Assembly: GCF_004358205.1 (NCBI RefSeq)
Contig: NZ_SMYO01000008.1
Location: 186,001 to 250,000 of the forward strand
Reading direction: 5' to 3'
Length of the DNA: 64,000 nucleotides
DNA from: Bacillus salipaludis
GTDB taxonomy: Bacteria > Bacillota > Bacilli > Bacillales_B > DSM-18226
Shown here: positions 25,222 to 33,660 of the stretch, one piece after another
Numbering within the stretch: position 1 is the first letter of the stretch
Layout of the letters: every line of letters begins with the position of its first letter
Position numbers and translations under genes: made by a program
Notes under the pieces: generated by a model
Database searches by the model: none
What the model was told of the DNA's origin: nothing
What the model saw: the letters and a program-made list of their open reading frames with translations, nothing else

Positions 25222-25659
25222 ATGAAAAACATTACAAAATTTAAAATAGCAAAACCTGCTCATGAAGTATTTGAAGCATTTGTTGATCCAGCGAAAATCG
25301 GTAATTTTTGGTTTTCAACAAGCTCAGATAGATGGGAATCTGGAAAGACGGTTGCATTAACATATAAAGAATACAATGCGGAACTTGAAATAAAAGTCAT
25401 AAATGTTGTTGCAGATCAGAAAATCGTGTTTAAATGGGGCCCGGTTGAAGATGAGCATCAGGTGACAATCTCACTAAATGATGTAGATTCGTCCTCTACG
25501 ATTATTGAAGTTACAGAAGATGGTTTTGACGAAAATGACCCTGAGTTCGTACATAATCTAGTCGACAATAAAGAAGGCTGGGTATATATGTTGACCTGTT
25601 TAAAAGGGTATCTAGAAAACGAAGTCAATACGTTGAGGGGCGCTTTAGTTAAAGAGTAG
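25222..25659 (+). CDS. SRPBCC (AHSA1/START-like) domain protein, 145 aa
   Basis: The helix-grip fold is recognisable: the opening MKNITKFKIAKPAHEVFEAF, then FWFSTSSDRWESGKTVALTY, KIVFKWGPVEDEHQVTISL, and a long C-terminal helix after NKEGWVYMLTCLKGYLENEV. These proteins bind hydrophobic ligands or assist chaperones, and the ligand is unknown. ATG 25222 and an in-frame TTG at 25216 are both possible starts; the ribosome binding site is weak. Two palindromic motif copies lie directly upstream and could control it. Confidence 0.78.
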   Translation: MKNITKFKIAKPAHEVFEAFVDPAKIGNFWFSTSSDRWESGKTVALTYKEYNAELEIKVINVVADQKIVFKWGPVEDEHQVTISLNDVDSSSTIIEVTEDGFDENDPEFVHNLVDNKEGWVYMLTCLKGYLENEVNTLRGALVKE

Positions 25660-25668
25660 TAGTCAATA

Positions 25669-25710
25669 ACCCCATTGAACAAGGGAGTCCAATGGGGTTA
25701 AACTTTTTAA
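25669..25710. terminator. Bidirectional terminator
   Basis: AACCCCATTG and CAATGGGGTT pair around about 13 bases, with TTTTT on the plus side. It separates the convergent SRPBCC and alkaline phosphatase genes. Confidence 0.8.
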
Positions 25711-25715
25711 TGAAA

Positions 25716-27059
25716 TCACTTACCTTTTTTAATCATTTCAAAAATGTTTTTCGCCTGACCTGTATTGTTTATTTTTCCTGTAAAAAGGTCGCTTCCGGGT
25801 CCGTAGGCATAAATGTTCACATCATCCCCCGTATGCCCGCTGGTTGTCCAGCCAGTTAAGGATCGGTTATCGAAAATCTTTTCAATTGCATTATCAATTT
25901 CAGTTACGTTTTTCGATTCTGTCGCTTTTTTTACCAATCGGATTTCTTCGGGTTTCAGTGACAACTCAATATTACTTTTTAACGTTTGTTCTACATCTGC
26001 ACCTTTTGCAATTTGTTCAGCCATAAAGTCAGGAGTATGCTTTGCAGCTAGTATTGGCGCTGCAAACCAGTTATAATTCCCCTTTGCCCCGACTGAAAAA
26101 CCGCCTGTTGAATGATCTGCAGTTGCAACCACCAATGTATGCTTTTCTTTTTTAGCAAAATCAATTGCCGCTTCAAACGCATTTTCGAAGTCTTGCATCT
26201 CGCTCATCGCAGCAACGATGTCGTTATCATGACCTGCCCAGTCGATCTGGCTTCCCTCAACCATTAGGAAAAAACCCTTTTTATTTTTACTTAATTTACT
26301 TAAAGCAGTTTCTGTCATCTCTTTTAAGGATGGTGTAGAAGCCTCTCGATCCAGCATTTTAGGCAATCCTTCAGGGGCAAACAATCCAAGCACCTTAGTT
26401 TGTTTACTTTTTAACATTTCGTCCTTATTCGTTACATAATCATAACCATCTTTTTGGAATTCCTTTGTTAAATCACGGTCAGAACGGACCAGGTTGGTTA
26501 CTCCACCGCCAAGCATTACATCGATTTTGTGATGACCATTAATTTTCTCGTCAAAATAATCATCCGCTATCGCATCCATATTTTTGCGGTTTTTTTCATG
26601 GGCACCAAAGGCTGCAGGTGTGGCATGCGCAATCTGGCAAGTCACAACGAATCCAGTCGATTTACCTTTTTCTTTAGCCGCTTCCAGAACGGATTTTACC
26701 GGTGTGCCATTGCGGTCGACCCCAATCGCCGAATTGTAGGTTTTGACCCCTGTTGCCATGGCTGTACCTGCAGCAGCGGAATCCGTTACATTATGCTTCG
26801 GGTCATCCGAGTAAGTCATTTGCTGTCCAACTAGGTATGGATCAAACGCTGTGGGCTCAAACCTTTTTGTGTTCGGATTATCCTTAAAATAGCGATATGC
26901 AGTCGTATAGGAAACCCCCATTCCGTCTCCGATTAAAAAAATAATGTTGTTAATTTCTTTTTGGCCGTGATTAGCTTTGACCCCCTGATACATAGTTCCG
27001 AGTATCGTTCCGACAATTGCTATAAAAAGTGTAGCGACTATTAGTATTGTTTTCCGCAA
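25716..27059 (-). CDS. Alkaline phosphatase, 447 aa, secreted
   Basis: An N-terminal signal segment of about 28 residues precedes the phosphatase domain. FLIGDGMG supplies the first metal ligand, HNVTDSAAAGTAMATGVKTY the nucleophilic Ser, QIAHATPAAFGAH, GSQIDWAGHDND and TADHSTGGF further ligands, and TSGHTGDDV the last His. The set is complete, so the enzyme should be an active phosphomonoesterase outside the membrane. It resembles B. subtilis PhoA/PhoB. I could not read a convincing PhoP box upstream. Transcription is monocistronic, divergent from yuiD. Confidence 0.9.
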   Translation of the reverse strand: MRKTILIVATLFIAIVGTILGTMYQGVKANHGQKEINNIIFLIGDGMGVSYTTAYRYFKDNPNTKRFEPTAFDPYLVGQQMTYSDDPKHNVTDSAAAGTAMATGVKTYNSAIGVDRNGTPVKSVLEAAKEKGKSTGFVVTCQIAHATPAAFGAHEKNRKNMDAIADDYFDEKINGHHKIDVMLGGGVTNLVRSDRDLTKEFQKDGYDYVTNKDEMLKSKQTKVLGLFAPEGLPKMLDREASTPSLKEMTETALSKLSKNKKGFFLMVEGSQIDWAGHDNDIVAAMSEMQDFENAFEAAIDFAKKEKHTLVVATADHSTGGFSVGAKGNYNWFAAPILAAKHTPDFMAEQIAKGADVEQTLKSNIELSLKPEEIRLVKKATESKNVTEIDNAIEKIFDNRSLTGWTTSGHTGDDVNIYAYGPGSDLFTGKINNTGQAKNIFEMIKKGK

Positions 27060-27247
27060 AATTTGCTCCTCCTAAATTTAACTATATAGGTTCAGTGTCC
27101 CCTTTTAATTTATAATCATAAGGAGTTTGCCTTTTTGGGTAATCTAACATTAAAAAGGGTATGTAATAAAAGAAATTTCTTTTGCAATATACACATACAA
27201 TCAATTATTAATGAGAAATGTTAAATACATTTACTGGAGGGAAACCT

Positions 27248-27724
27248 GTGTTTTTATCCTATCCTATTTTAGCCGCCCTTTTAGGGATGTTGATTGCTCA
27301 ATTCGTAAAGATCCCCATTCATTTTTTAACTACCGGGGAATTAAGATGGAATCTAATGTTCAGTACTGGCGGTATGCCGAGCTCTCATACCGCAACGATT
27401 ATCTCCTTAACGACAGCGATTGGGCTCACCTCTGGGTTTAAATCAAATGAGTTCGCAATTTGTGTAGTGATGTCTGCCATTGTCATGCATGATGCTACGG
27501 GGGTCCGCCGGCATGCCGGGTACCATGCGGAGGTTTTAAATAAATTGTTAGTTGATTTCAACGCTTTGGTCGAAACTCTAAAAGACCCTAATCTTAAAAA
27601 AACAGAATCCCGAGCAAAGCTCAAGGAACTTTTAGGACACCAGCCGGCAGAGGTATTTTTTGGTGCCGTCACCGGGATTATAATCGGTTTCTTAACCTAT
27701 TTGGTTTATCCATTTTCTTCCTAA
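27248..27724 (+). CDS. yuiD: Divergent PAP2-family membrane protein YuiD, 158 aa
   Basis: The protein belongs to the DUF212 / divergent PAP2 family. Visible markers are FSTGGMPSSHTATII, where SSH is the degenerate phosphatase motif, MHDATGVRRHAGYHAEVLNK and LLGHQPAEVFFGAVTGIIIG. GTG 27248 was chosen because GGAGG lies seven bases upstream, giving the same length as I recall for B. subtilis YuiD. Its function is unknown; a role with lipid phosphates is only suggested by the fold. Confidence 0.85.
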   Translation: MFLSYPILAALLGMLIAQFVKIPIHFLTTGELRWNLMFSTGGMPSSHTATIISLTTAIGLTSGFKSNEFAICVVMSAIVMHDATGVRRHAGYHAEVLNKLLVDFNALVETLKDPNLKKTESRAKLKELLGHQPAEVFFGAVTGIIIGFLTYLVYPFSS

Positions 27725-27783
27725 CTAAAACCTTTATTGAATATCTTTTTAAGGTATGATATTCTCTAATCAATAAGAAGGAA

Positions 27784-27858
27784 AATGCAGTGACTGACGA
27801 CAACCGTGGAATTGACCACATGGGAGCTGCATTTTATACGGTCGGGTCGTCTGGGCAG
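27784..27858 (+). ncRNA. ZTP (pfl) riboswitch upstream of folD
   Basis: The leader contains the pfl landmarks: an outer stem AATGCAG/CTGCATT, an internal GTGG/CCAC hairpin, and the 3' conserved element GGGTCGTCTGGGC. It is followed immediately by an intrinsic terminator, and folD lies just downstream, the commonest context of this class. ZTP/ZMP binding signals 10-formyl-THF shortage and should relieve termination. Identification is by motif reading, not a covariance search. Confidence 0.85.
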
Positions 27859-27888
27859 AGATAGGTATTTTTTTCCTATCTCTTTTAT
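27857..27888 (+). terminator. Riboswitch-controlled terminator
   Basis: AGAGATAGG and CCTATCTCT pair around a T-rich loop and are followed by TTTTA. It sits at the 3' edge of the ZTP aptamer, as expected of the expression platform. Confidence 0.85.
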
Positions 27889-27909
27889 TATTTAGGAGGG
27901 TTTTTTTCA

Positions 27910-28752
27910 ATGGAAAAAGTCATTTTAGATGGACAACTCGTAGCAACAAATATTAAAGATGCTTTAAAAGATAAAGTGAACGTACTAAAGGAAAAAGGAG
28001 TTACTCCTTGCCTTGCTACTATTTTAGTCGGAGATGATCCTTCATCAGCGACATATGTAAAAATGAAGGGAAATGCTTGTGAGAAGGTTGGAATTAAATC
28101 ATTACGAATTCATCTTCCTAAGGAAACACAAACAGATGATTTATTAAAAACGATTGATGAATTAAACCAAGATGATTCTGTTCATGGAATTCTTCTTCAA
28201 CATCCAGTGCCGGCACAGATTGATGAACGTAAAGCGTTTGAGTCCATTGATATTCGTAAGGATGTTGACGGGGTAACAAGCAGAGGCTATGGTGAAACAG
28301 CTTTAGGATTCGGAAAATATCCATCATGTACTCCGGCTGCGATAATGGAAATCATTAACTTTTACAATATCCCTGTTGAGGGTAAACATGCGGTTGTTGT
28401 TGGTAGAAGCCCAATCTTAGGGAAGCCGGTATCAGCTTTACTTTTAAATGCAGATGCTACCGTAACAACTTGTCATTCACGTACCACGAATTTACCAGAA
28501 ATCGTTAAACAAGCGGATATTGTGGTAGCCGCTGTGGGTAAACCTAATTTTATTCAAGGGGACTGGATCAAAGAAGGTGCAGTAATCCTGGATGCTGGAT
28601 ATAATAAAGGCAATATCGGTGATGTGGATTACGATGCGTGTTATGAAAAAGCTAGCGCGATTACCCCTGTTCCAGGTGGAGTTGGTCCTGTGACAATTTC
28701 GATGCTGTTAAAGCATACTGTAAAGTCTGCTGAGGAAACTCTTCAAAACTAA
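27910..28752 (+). CDS. folD: Bifunctional methylenetetrahydrofolate dehydrogenase / cyclohydrolase
   Basis: FolD interconverts 5,10-methylene-THF and 10-formyl-THF in the cytoplasm. Length (280 aa) is normal. Motifs are TILVGDDPSSATYVKMKGNA with the catalytic Lys, GILLQHPVP, DVDGVTSRGYG, the NADP loop VVGRSPILGKPVSALLL, and the C-terminal PVPGGVGPVTISMLLKHT. The start has AGGAGG upstream. It is transcribed alone under a ZTP riboswitch and ends at a strong terminator. Confidence 0.97.
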   Translation: MEKVILDGQLVATNIKDALKDKVNVLKEKGVTPCLATILVGDDPSSATYVKMKGNACEKVGIKSLRIHLPKETQTDDLLKTIDELNQDDSVHGILLQHPVPAQIDERKAFESIDIRKDVDGVTSRGYGETALGFGKYPSCTPAAIMEIINFYNIPVEGKHAVVVGRSPILGKPVSALLLNADATVTTCHSRTTNLPEIVKQADIVVAAVGKPNFIQGDWIKEGAVILDAGYNKGNIGDVDYDACYEKASAITPVPGGVGPVTISMLLKHTVKSAEETLQN

Positions 28753-28760
28753 TATGATTT

Positions 28761-28793
28761 GAGTTGAGCTGTTTTGGCTCAACTCTTTTTTTT
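28761..28793 (+). terminator. Terminator after folD
   Basis: GAGTTGAGC and GCTCAACTC pair around TGTTTTG-type loop sequence, followed by a long T-run. Confidence 0.9.
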
Positions 28794-28837
28794 GCAATTT
28801 CATTAGCCTTAAGTATGCATTTATCATCTTCACCGGT

Positions 28838-29109
28838 AATGCAACGCCTTCCCTTTTACCTCGAGATCACTTTTTTCCTCTTCAGGGATAATGCAACGCC
28901 TTTCCTTTTACCTCGAGATCACTTTTTTCCTCTTCACGGGGAATGCAACGCCTTTCCTTTTACCTCGAGATCACTTTTTTCCTCTTCACGGGGAATGCAA
29001 CGCCTTTCCTTTTACCTCGAGATTACTTTTTTCCTCTTCACCGGTAATGCAACGCCTTCCCTTTTACCTCGGGATCACTCTTTTCATTTTCACGGGTAAT
29101 GCAGATACA
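28838..29109. repeat. Tandem array of five 52-bp units plus partials
   Basis: AATGCAACGCC begins units at 28838, 28890, 28942, 28994 and 29046, exactly 52 bp apart, with a partial sixth at 29098 and a degenerate fragment before 28838. Units are about 90% alike by eye. Each carries CTCGAGATCACTTTTTTCCT. Long open frames across it arise because it lacks stops in some frames. It is not a CRISPR, having no spacers. Confidence 0.9.
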
Positions 29110-29125
29110 TTCTTTTTCAAGAGAT

Positions 29126-30166
29126 TTACTGTTTCCCAGTCTCTCGACGCACAACAGGTGCTACCTCGGTTGCCAACCTTTCAATATTCTCCGCAACCTT
29201 CTCAAAAGGCATTCCGCCAATATCCATTTGAGCAATAAACCGCTGGTGCCCAAAAAGCTCATATTGATAGAGAATTTTTTCAATAATCTGCTGCGAACTT
29301 CCCACAAATAATGCCGTTTCCGGAGCAGCCATAATCTCAAAATCAGCTCTCGACATATGGGTACTCATGCCACGCTGGCGATTGAGATATCCCCAATAAT
29401 TGGAGTGAAACGCATAATACTCATCTTTTGCCTGCTCCGTGGTTTTAGATATATAAGCATGTCCTGTGACTCCCACTTTCAAAGATTCCGGAGCATGCCC
29501 AGCTTGACTAGCCGCCTGCCGGTATATATCAACAAGAAGCTTAAATCGGATGGGCGGACCTCCTAGGATGGCCAAGGCTAAACCAGTACCTAATCTGCCT
29601 GCTCGTGCCGCGCTCTCCGGAGTGCCGCCAACTCCAACCCAAATCGGTATTTCTTTTTGTAACGGCCTCGGAGCTATTTCAGCAGCCTGCAATGGCGACC
29701 TAAATCTGCCACTCCATGTAACCCTCTCTTCCGCATTTAGCTTCAAAAAGAGCTCAATATGTTCTTCAAACAATTCATCATATTGGTTCACGTCATACCC
29801 GAACAGCGGAAACGATTCGATAAATGCTCCACGTCCGGCAATGATTTCCGCCCGCCCATTTGATAGTAAATCAAGTGTAGCAAAATCCTCAAAAAGACGG
29901 ACAGGATCTATCGTATTTAAAACAGTAGTAGTAGTGGTTAGTTTGATTCGTTTCGTCACTTGTGACACTGCAGACAACACAATCGCTGGAGCTGATACTG
30001 CATAATCCAGACGGTGGTGCTCCCCTACTCCAAATACATCCAGCCCTAATTCATCCGCCATTTTTGCCGCTTGGATAATTTCTTTAAGTCGCTGATGCGC
30101 ACTAATCGTCTTCCCTGTATGCGGATTCGGGCCTAAATCCGCTAACGTATAAATCCCAATTTCCAT
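29126..30166 (-). CDS. LLM-class flavin-dependent oxidoreductase (luciferase-like)
   Basis: This is a TIM-barrel bacterial-luciferase-like flavin enzyme. Evidence is the opening MEIGIYTLADLGPNP, VFGVGEHHRLDYAVSAPAIV, VRLFEDFATLDLLSNGRAEI and IPIWVGVGGTPESAARAG. Such monooxygenases use reduced FMN supplied by a reductase. The divergent gene to the right encodes an FMN reductase, a plausible partner. ATG 30166 was chosen as it gives the family's usual start; an extension to 30205 is possible. The 3' end abuts the second 52-bp array. Confidence 0.87.
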   Translation of the reverse strand: MEIGIYTLADLGPNPHTGKTISAHQRLKEIIQAAKMADELGLDVFGVGEHHRLDYAVSAPAIVLSAVSQVTKRIKLTTTTTVLNTIDPVRLFEDFATLDLLSNGRAEIIAGRGAFIESFPLFGYDVNQYDELFEEHIELFLKLNAEERVTWSGRFRSPLQAAEIAPRPLQKEIPIWVGVGGTPESAARAGRLGTGLALAILGGPPIRFKLLVDIYRQAASQAGHAPESLKVGVTGHAYISKTTEQAKDEYYAFHSNYWGYLNRQRGMSTHMSRADFEIMAAPETALFVGSSQQIIEKILYQYELFGHQRFIAQMDIGGMPFEKVAENIERLATEVAPVVRRETGKQ

Positions 30167-30367
30167 TTCTTTCTCATCCCTTCTTTCTTTATAACTAGTA
30201 TTCAATAGTTGACAAAAATAATTACATGTAATATTATTATCTTGAATTAAATATATTTTAATTTGAGATTCATGATTTGTAAATATATTTCACAAAAACT
30301 ACAAGGGGTGTCAAAAATGAGCTTTTTCAGTAATTTATTTGGCAGTGCATCTAAGGAGGAAGAAAAA

Positions 30368-30916
30368 ATGACCAATCCAAAATTAAAAATCGGGATTATT
30401 TTAGGAAGTACACGTCAAGGACGTGTTAGTCCACAAGTAGGAGAATGGGTGAAAGGTATTGCTGACAAACGTCAGGATGCAGATTATGAAATCGTTGATA
30501 TCGCCGACTTCAAATTACCATTCTTAGGAGAAGGTACTGGCCAAGAACCAGGACTTCAAGCATGGAATGAAAAACTTGCTAGCCTTGATGGCTTTGTATT
30601 CATTGTGCAGGAATACAACCACAGCATCACAGGCGCATTGAAAAATGCATTGGATTCAGCTCGCGAAGCTTGGAACGATAAAGCAGCAGGTATTGTAAGC
30701 TATGGATCAACTGGCGGAGCCCGTGCTGCTGAACACTTACGCGGCATCTTAGGGGAATTAAAAGTTGCAGATGTTCGCACACATCCGACTCTTTCATTAT
30801 TTACTGATTTTGAAAACGGATCAGTATTCAAACCAGCTGAATTGCATCTTACAAATGTGAATGCAATGCTTGATGAAGTAATCAGTTGGAGCGGGGCATT
30901 AAAAACTGTTAGATAA
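30368..30916 (+). CDS. NADPH-dependent FMN reductase family protein
   Basis: The flavodoxin-like FMN reductase fold is shown by KIGIILGSTRQGR at the phosphate-binding loop, FVFIVQEYNHSITGALKNAL and GIVSYGSTGGARAAEHLR. It reduces FMN or quinones with NADPH. ATG 30368 has a near-perfect AAGGAGG eight bases upstream. A second in-frame ATG at 30317 has AAGGGG and would add 17 residues (MSFFSNLFGSASKEEEK). Both may be used. It is divergent from the luciferase-like gene. Confidence 0.85.
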   Translation: MTNPKLKIGIILGSTRQGRVSPQVGEWVKGIADKRQDADYEIVDIADFKLPFLGEGTGQEPGLQAWNEKLASLDGFVFIVQEYNHSITGALKNALDSAREAWNDKAAGIVSYGSTGGARAAEHLRGILGELKVADVRTHPTLSLFTDFENGSVFKPAELHLTNVNAMLDEVISWSGALKTVR

Positions 30917-30936
30917 TTGATTCTCCTTTTAAAAAA

Positions 30937-30967
30937 TAGAGCTTGGATTCCAAGCTCTATTTTTTTA
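30937..30967 (+). terminator. Terminator after the FMN reductase gene
   Basis: TAGAGCTTGG and CCAAGCTCTA pair perfectly and are followed by TTTTTTT. Confidence 0.9.
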
Positions 30968-31105
30968 TATTCGATTTGTATTGGTTAAACTAGATTTAAT
31001 TAAACCATTCTCCCCAATTAAAACTTCATTTCCCTCGTCCCCATCCCATATATCTTTCGAGTCAAATTGAGATACTTGCTTATCATTACTTAATTTGATA
31101 TGATA

Positions 31106-31125
31106 ACTAACGAACGTTCGTTAGT
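31106..31125 (+). promoter_or_regulatory. Perfect 20-bp palindrome, probable TetR operator
   Basis: ACTAACGAACGTTCGTTAGT is its own reverse complement and lies 13 bp before the start codon of the TetR gene. A TATGATAACT-like -10 region overlaps its left edge. Autorepression that also covers the downstream MFS pump is the natural reading. Confidence 0.75.
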
Positions 31126-31138
31126 TGAGGTGATTTTA

Positions 31139-31717
31139 TTGAAAAGCAATGAAATTAAGGAAGCGGCTCTAAAATATTTCACAATACATGGTTATGAAGG
31201 AGCGTCTCTTTCGCAAATAGCTGAAGAGGTCGGCATGAAAAAGCAATCCATTTACGCTCATTTTAAAGGGAAGGATGACCTTTTTCTGCAAGTTTTGCGT
31301 GATGCCAAAGAGACTGAGCTATCTTCAAAGCTCCAATATTTTGAAAAAGTTGATTCACAAAATCCCGAAAAAGATTTATACGGATTCTTACAATTGGTTA
31401 TCGATCTATTTCAAAAAAATGAGCATATAAAGTTTTGGCTACGCATGTCCTTTTTTCCGCCAGCCCATCTCGCAAAGGCAATTGAAAAGGAAGTAATCGA
31501 TATCGAAGAGAAAGTACAGGCGATACTAGAAGGTAAATTTCAGGATTGGATTGATGCTAAGTTAATCATCATAGATGCTGCAAAAACACCAACCTTCGCT
31601 TTCTTAGGAGTAGTCGATTCCATTTTGCTGGAACTTGTATACGGCAATGATGAACATCGGCTGAAAGACAAATTAGATGCCTCATGGACTGTATTTTGGA
31701 GAGGGATTTCACATTAA
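31139..31717 (+). CDS. TetR/AcrR-family transcriptional regulator, 192 aa
   Basis: The N-terminal helix-turn-helix reads FTIHGYEGASLSQIAEEVGM then KKQSIYAHFKGKDDLF, a classic TetR signature. The remaining helices form the ligand pocket. TTG 31139 has GAGGTG six bases upstream. It probably represses itself and the MFS pump gene 29 bp downstream through the palindrome at its promoter. Confidence 0.88.
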   Translation: MKSNEIKEAALKYFTIHGYEGASLSQIAEEVGMKKQSIYAHFKGKDDLFLQVLRDAKETELSSKLQYFEKVDSQNPEKDLYGFLQLVIDLFQKNEHIKFWLRMSFFPPAHLAKAIEKEVIDIEEKVQAILEGKFQDWIDAKLIIIDAAKTPTFAFLGVVDSILLELVYGNDEHRLKDKLDASWTVFWRGISH

Positions 31718-31746
31718 TGATTCATACAGAAAAGAGGTGTTGATTC

Positions 31747-32949
31747 ATGAAGAAAACGATAAAAAAACAAAAAGCTGTATTAATTATTCTTTTAAGCAAT
31801 ATTTTTATTGCCTTTCTGGGAGTTGGTCTCATCATCCCTGTTATGCCAACTTTTATGAATATTATGCATTTATCTGGGAAAACGATGGGCTATCTTGTTG
31901 CGGTTTTTGCGGTGTCACAACTGCTAGTGTCACCACTCGCAGGACAATGGGTTGACCGTTATGGCAGAAAGAAAATCATTATCATCGGTTTATTCCTATT
32001 TGGTGTATCAGAACTGATTTTTGGGATAGGCAAAAATGTATCAGTGCTTTATCTATCAAGGATTCTAGGTGGATTTAGTGCCGCCTTTATTATGCCGGGA
32101 GTTACTGCATATCTTGCAGATATTACATCGCTTCAGGAAAGGCCAAAAGCAATGGGCTATATGTCTGCCGCTATAAGCACTGGCTTTATTATAGGGCCCG
32201 GCATCGGCGGCTTTATTGCAGAATACGGTGTACGTATGCCCTTCTTCTTTGCTGCAGCCATAGCCTTTTTAGCCTGCTTTATTTCCATATTTATTTTAAA
32301 AGAGCCGATAACTAAGGAACAGCTTGCAGAAATTTCGGCTAAAACCAAGCAAACAAACTTGATTAGCGATTTGAAAAAATCACTTAATCCGCTTTATTTC
32401 ATTGCATTTATTATTGTATTTGTGCTCGCATTCGGTTTATCAGCTTATGAAACAGTTTTTAGTCTATTTTCTGATCATAAATTCGGCTTTACACCAAAGG
32501 ACATTGCATCGATTATTACAATAAGCTCCATCTTTGGCGTTATCGTGCAAGTATTTATGTTTGGGAGAATGGTAGATTTTCTTGGAGAAAAGAAACTGAT
32601 CCAATTATGTTTGGTCATTGGTGCAATTTTGGCAGTGGCATCCACCGTGGTTTCTAGCTTTTTGACGGTGCTTGTGGTAACTAGCTTCATCTTTCTTGCA
32701 TTTGACTTGCTTCGTCCGGCATTGACGACCTTTTTATCAAAAGCTGCCAAGAAGGAACAAGGATTTGTTGCTGGAATGAATTCTACTTATACGAGCTTAG
32801 GTAATATCGTTGGACCAGCGATGGGCGGGATACTGTTTGACATAAACATCCACTTTCCTTATCTTTTCGCTGCTGTCATTATGGTCATTGGGCTTGGGAT
32901 TACAGTGATGTGGAAAGAAGGACATTTATCAGAAAGTGTTGCAAAATAA
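31747..32949 (+). CDS. MFS drug:H+ antiporter (DHA1 type), 400 aa
   Basis: Twelve membrane helices are apparent. Motif A between helices 2 and 3 is GQWVDRYGRKKIIIIGLFLF, and motif C in helix 5 includes GFIIGPGIGGFIAEYG, typical of drug antiporters. It resembles the NorA/Blt/tetracycline-efflux group; the substrate cannot be assigned. AGAGGTG precedes the ATG. It forms an operon with the TetR gene. Confidence 0.87.
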   Translation: MKKTIKKQKAVLIILLSNIFIAFLGVGLIIPVMPTFMNIMHLSGKTMGYLVAVFAVSQLLVSPLAGQWVDRYGRKKIIIIGLFLFGVSELIFGIGKNVSVLYLSRILGGFSAAFIMPGVTAYLADITSLQERPKAMGYMSAAISTGFIIGPGIGGFIAEYGVRMPFFFAAAIAFLACFISIFILKEPITKEQLAEISAKTKQTNLISDLKKSLNPLYFIAFIIVFVLAFGLSAYETVFSLFSDHKFGFTPKDIASIITISSIFGVIVQVFMFGRMVDFLGEKKLIQLCLVIGAILAVASTVVSSFLTVLVVTSFIFLAFDLLRPALTTFLSKAAKKEQGFVAGMNSTYTSLGNIVGPAMGGILFDINIHFPYLFAAVIMVIGLGITVMWKEGHLSESVAK

Positions 32950-32983
32950 TAAAAAGCTATTCTTTCTACAGTCTTACCTTACG

Positions 32984-33024
32984 AATAAAAGAGTGCTGAG
33001 GAAGCCAAAAGGCTTCCTCAGCAC
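32984..33024 (-). terminator. Hairpin terminator of the truncated HU copy
   Basis: GTGCTGAGGAAGCC and GGCTTCCTCAGCAC are a perfect 14-bp stem around AAAA. The minus strand ends in TCTTTTATT. A very similar hairpin follows the intact HU gene near 57300. Confidence 0.85.
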
Positions 33025-33038
33025 TATCTATTGGTTAC

Positions 33039-33182
33039 TTATATAACAGCTTCTTTTAATTCTTTACCTGGTTTAAAAGCGGGAACTTTAGAAGCAGGAA
33101 TCCGCATTTCCTCGCCTGTTTGTGGATTACGGCCTGTTCTGGCTGCGCGTTCACGTACTTCAAATGTTCCAAACCCAACATG
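33039..33182 (-). pseudogene. Truncated HU-family DNA-binding protein gene
   Basis: The minus strand encodes [20 protein letters not shown] through [12 protein letters not shown] and a stop, the last 46 residues of an HU protein nearly identical to the intact gene at 57337-57609. Homology ends sharply at about 33180 within the codon run for the conserved glycine, where unrelated DNA begins. The N-terminal half and start are missing. Confidence 0.88.
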
Positions 33183-33440
33183 GTGACATTTGCTTTTTCT
33201 AATCTCCTATATCCCCTTAGGGAATTGTGCTTCGCTTGCGCTTGGCTTACCTAGGCTAAGGACCCCAATTGGACTTAACAAGTTCAACATCTGTCCGATA
33301 TGAGTAGGCTAGGTTCCTCCAATACACCGATAGGTCTGTGGGTTGCATTGAAAATATTCGGGGGATACTCTTGCTCCATTGGTTATTAGTTAGTCTCTTT
33401 GTTATGCTATTAAACATAGGAGCAATTAATCAGCGAAAAC
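33183..33440. other. Unassigned GC-richer insert abutting the HU fragment
   Basis: This 260-bp stretch is richer in G and C than its surroundings and contains short self-complementary runs (CCCCTTAGGG; CTTACCTAGGCTAAG). It has no ORF over 60 codons. On the minus strand a short frame starts MQPTDLSVYWRNLAYSYRTD and soon stops. It may be the end of a mobile element (for example the 3' structured end of a TnpB element) that cut the HU gene, but I cannot confirm this. Confidence 0.35.
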
Positions 33441-33660
33441 TTAAATAAACACAGAGGTAAAAAAATCTCTGTGTTTACTCTAAAAATACATTTATAGAAA
33501 TCTAAAAAGGCTACGTTTTAATTTATTCTACTGTTAGAAATAGTTCTGTTTGAATTACTAACATATTTTCATACGAGTTTATTTTGTTACAATTATGTGA
33601 TATTAAATATTTCCACCTATATTTTTCTATTTCTTGTTCAACCATGTGCTTGCGTTATTA
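33441..33660. other. Gap with one hairpin
   Basis: AAACACAGAG and CTCTGTGTTT (33447-33476) pair around a T-rich loop. It may terminate minus-strand transcripts from the SMR pair. Nothing else recognisable. Confidence 0.45.

Noticed and set aside
27060..27217. PhoP box upstream of the alkaline phosphatase gene
   Set aside because: One TTACAT hexamer and weak partners are present, but the 11-bp register is not kept, unlike the site at 40972-41009.
28764..29238. Long plus-strand open frames across 28764-29099 and 28891-29238
   Set aside because: They are repeats of the same 52-bp unit without ribosome binding sites; low stop frequency in the repeat explains them.
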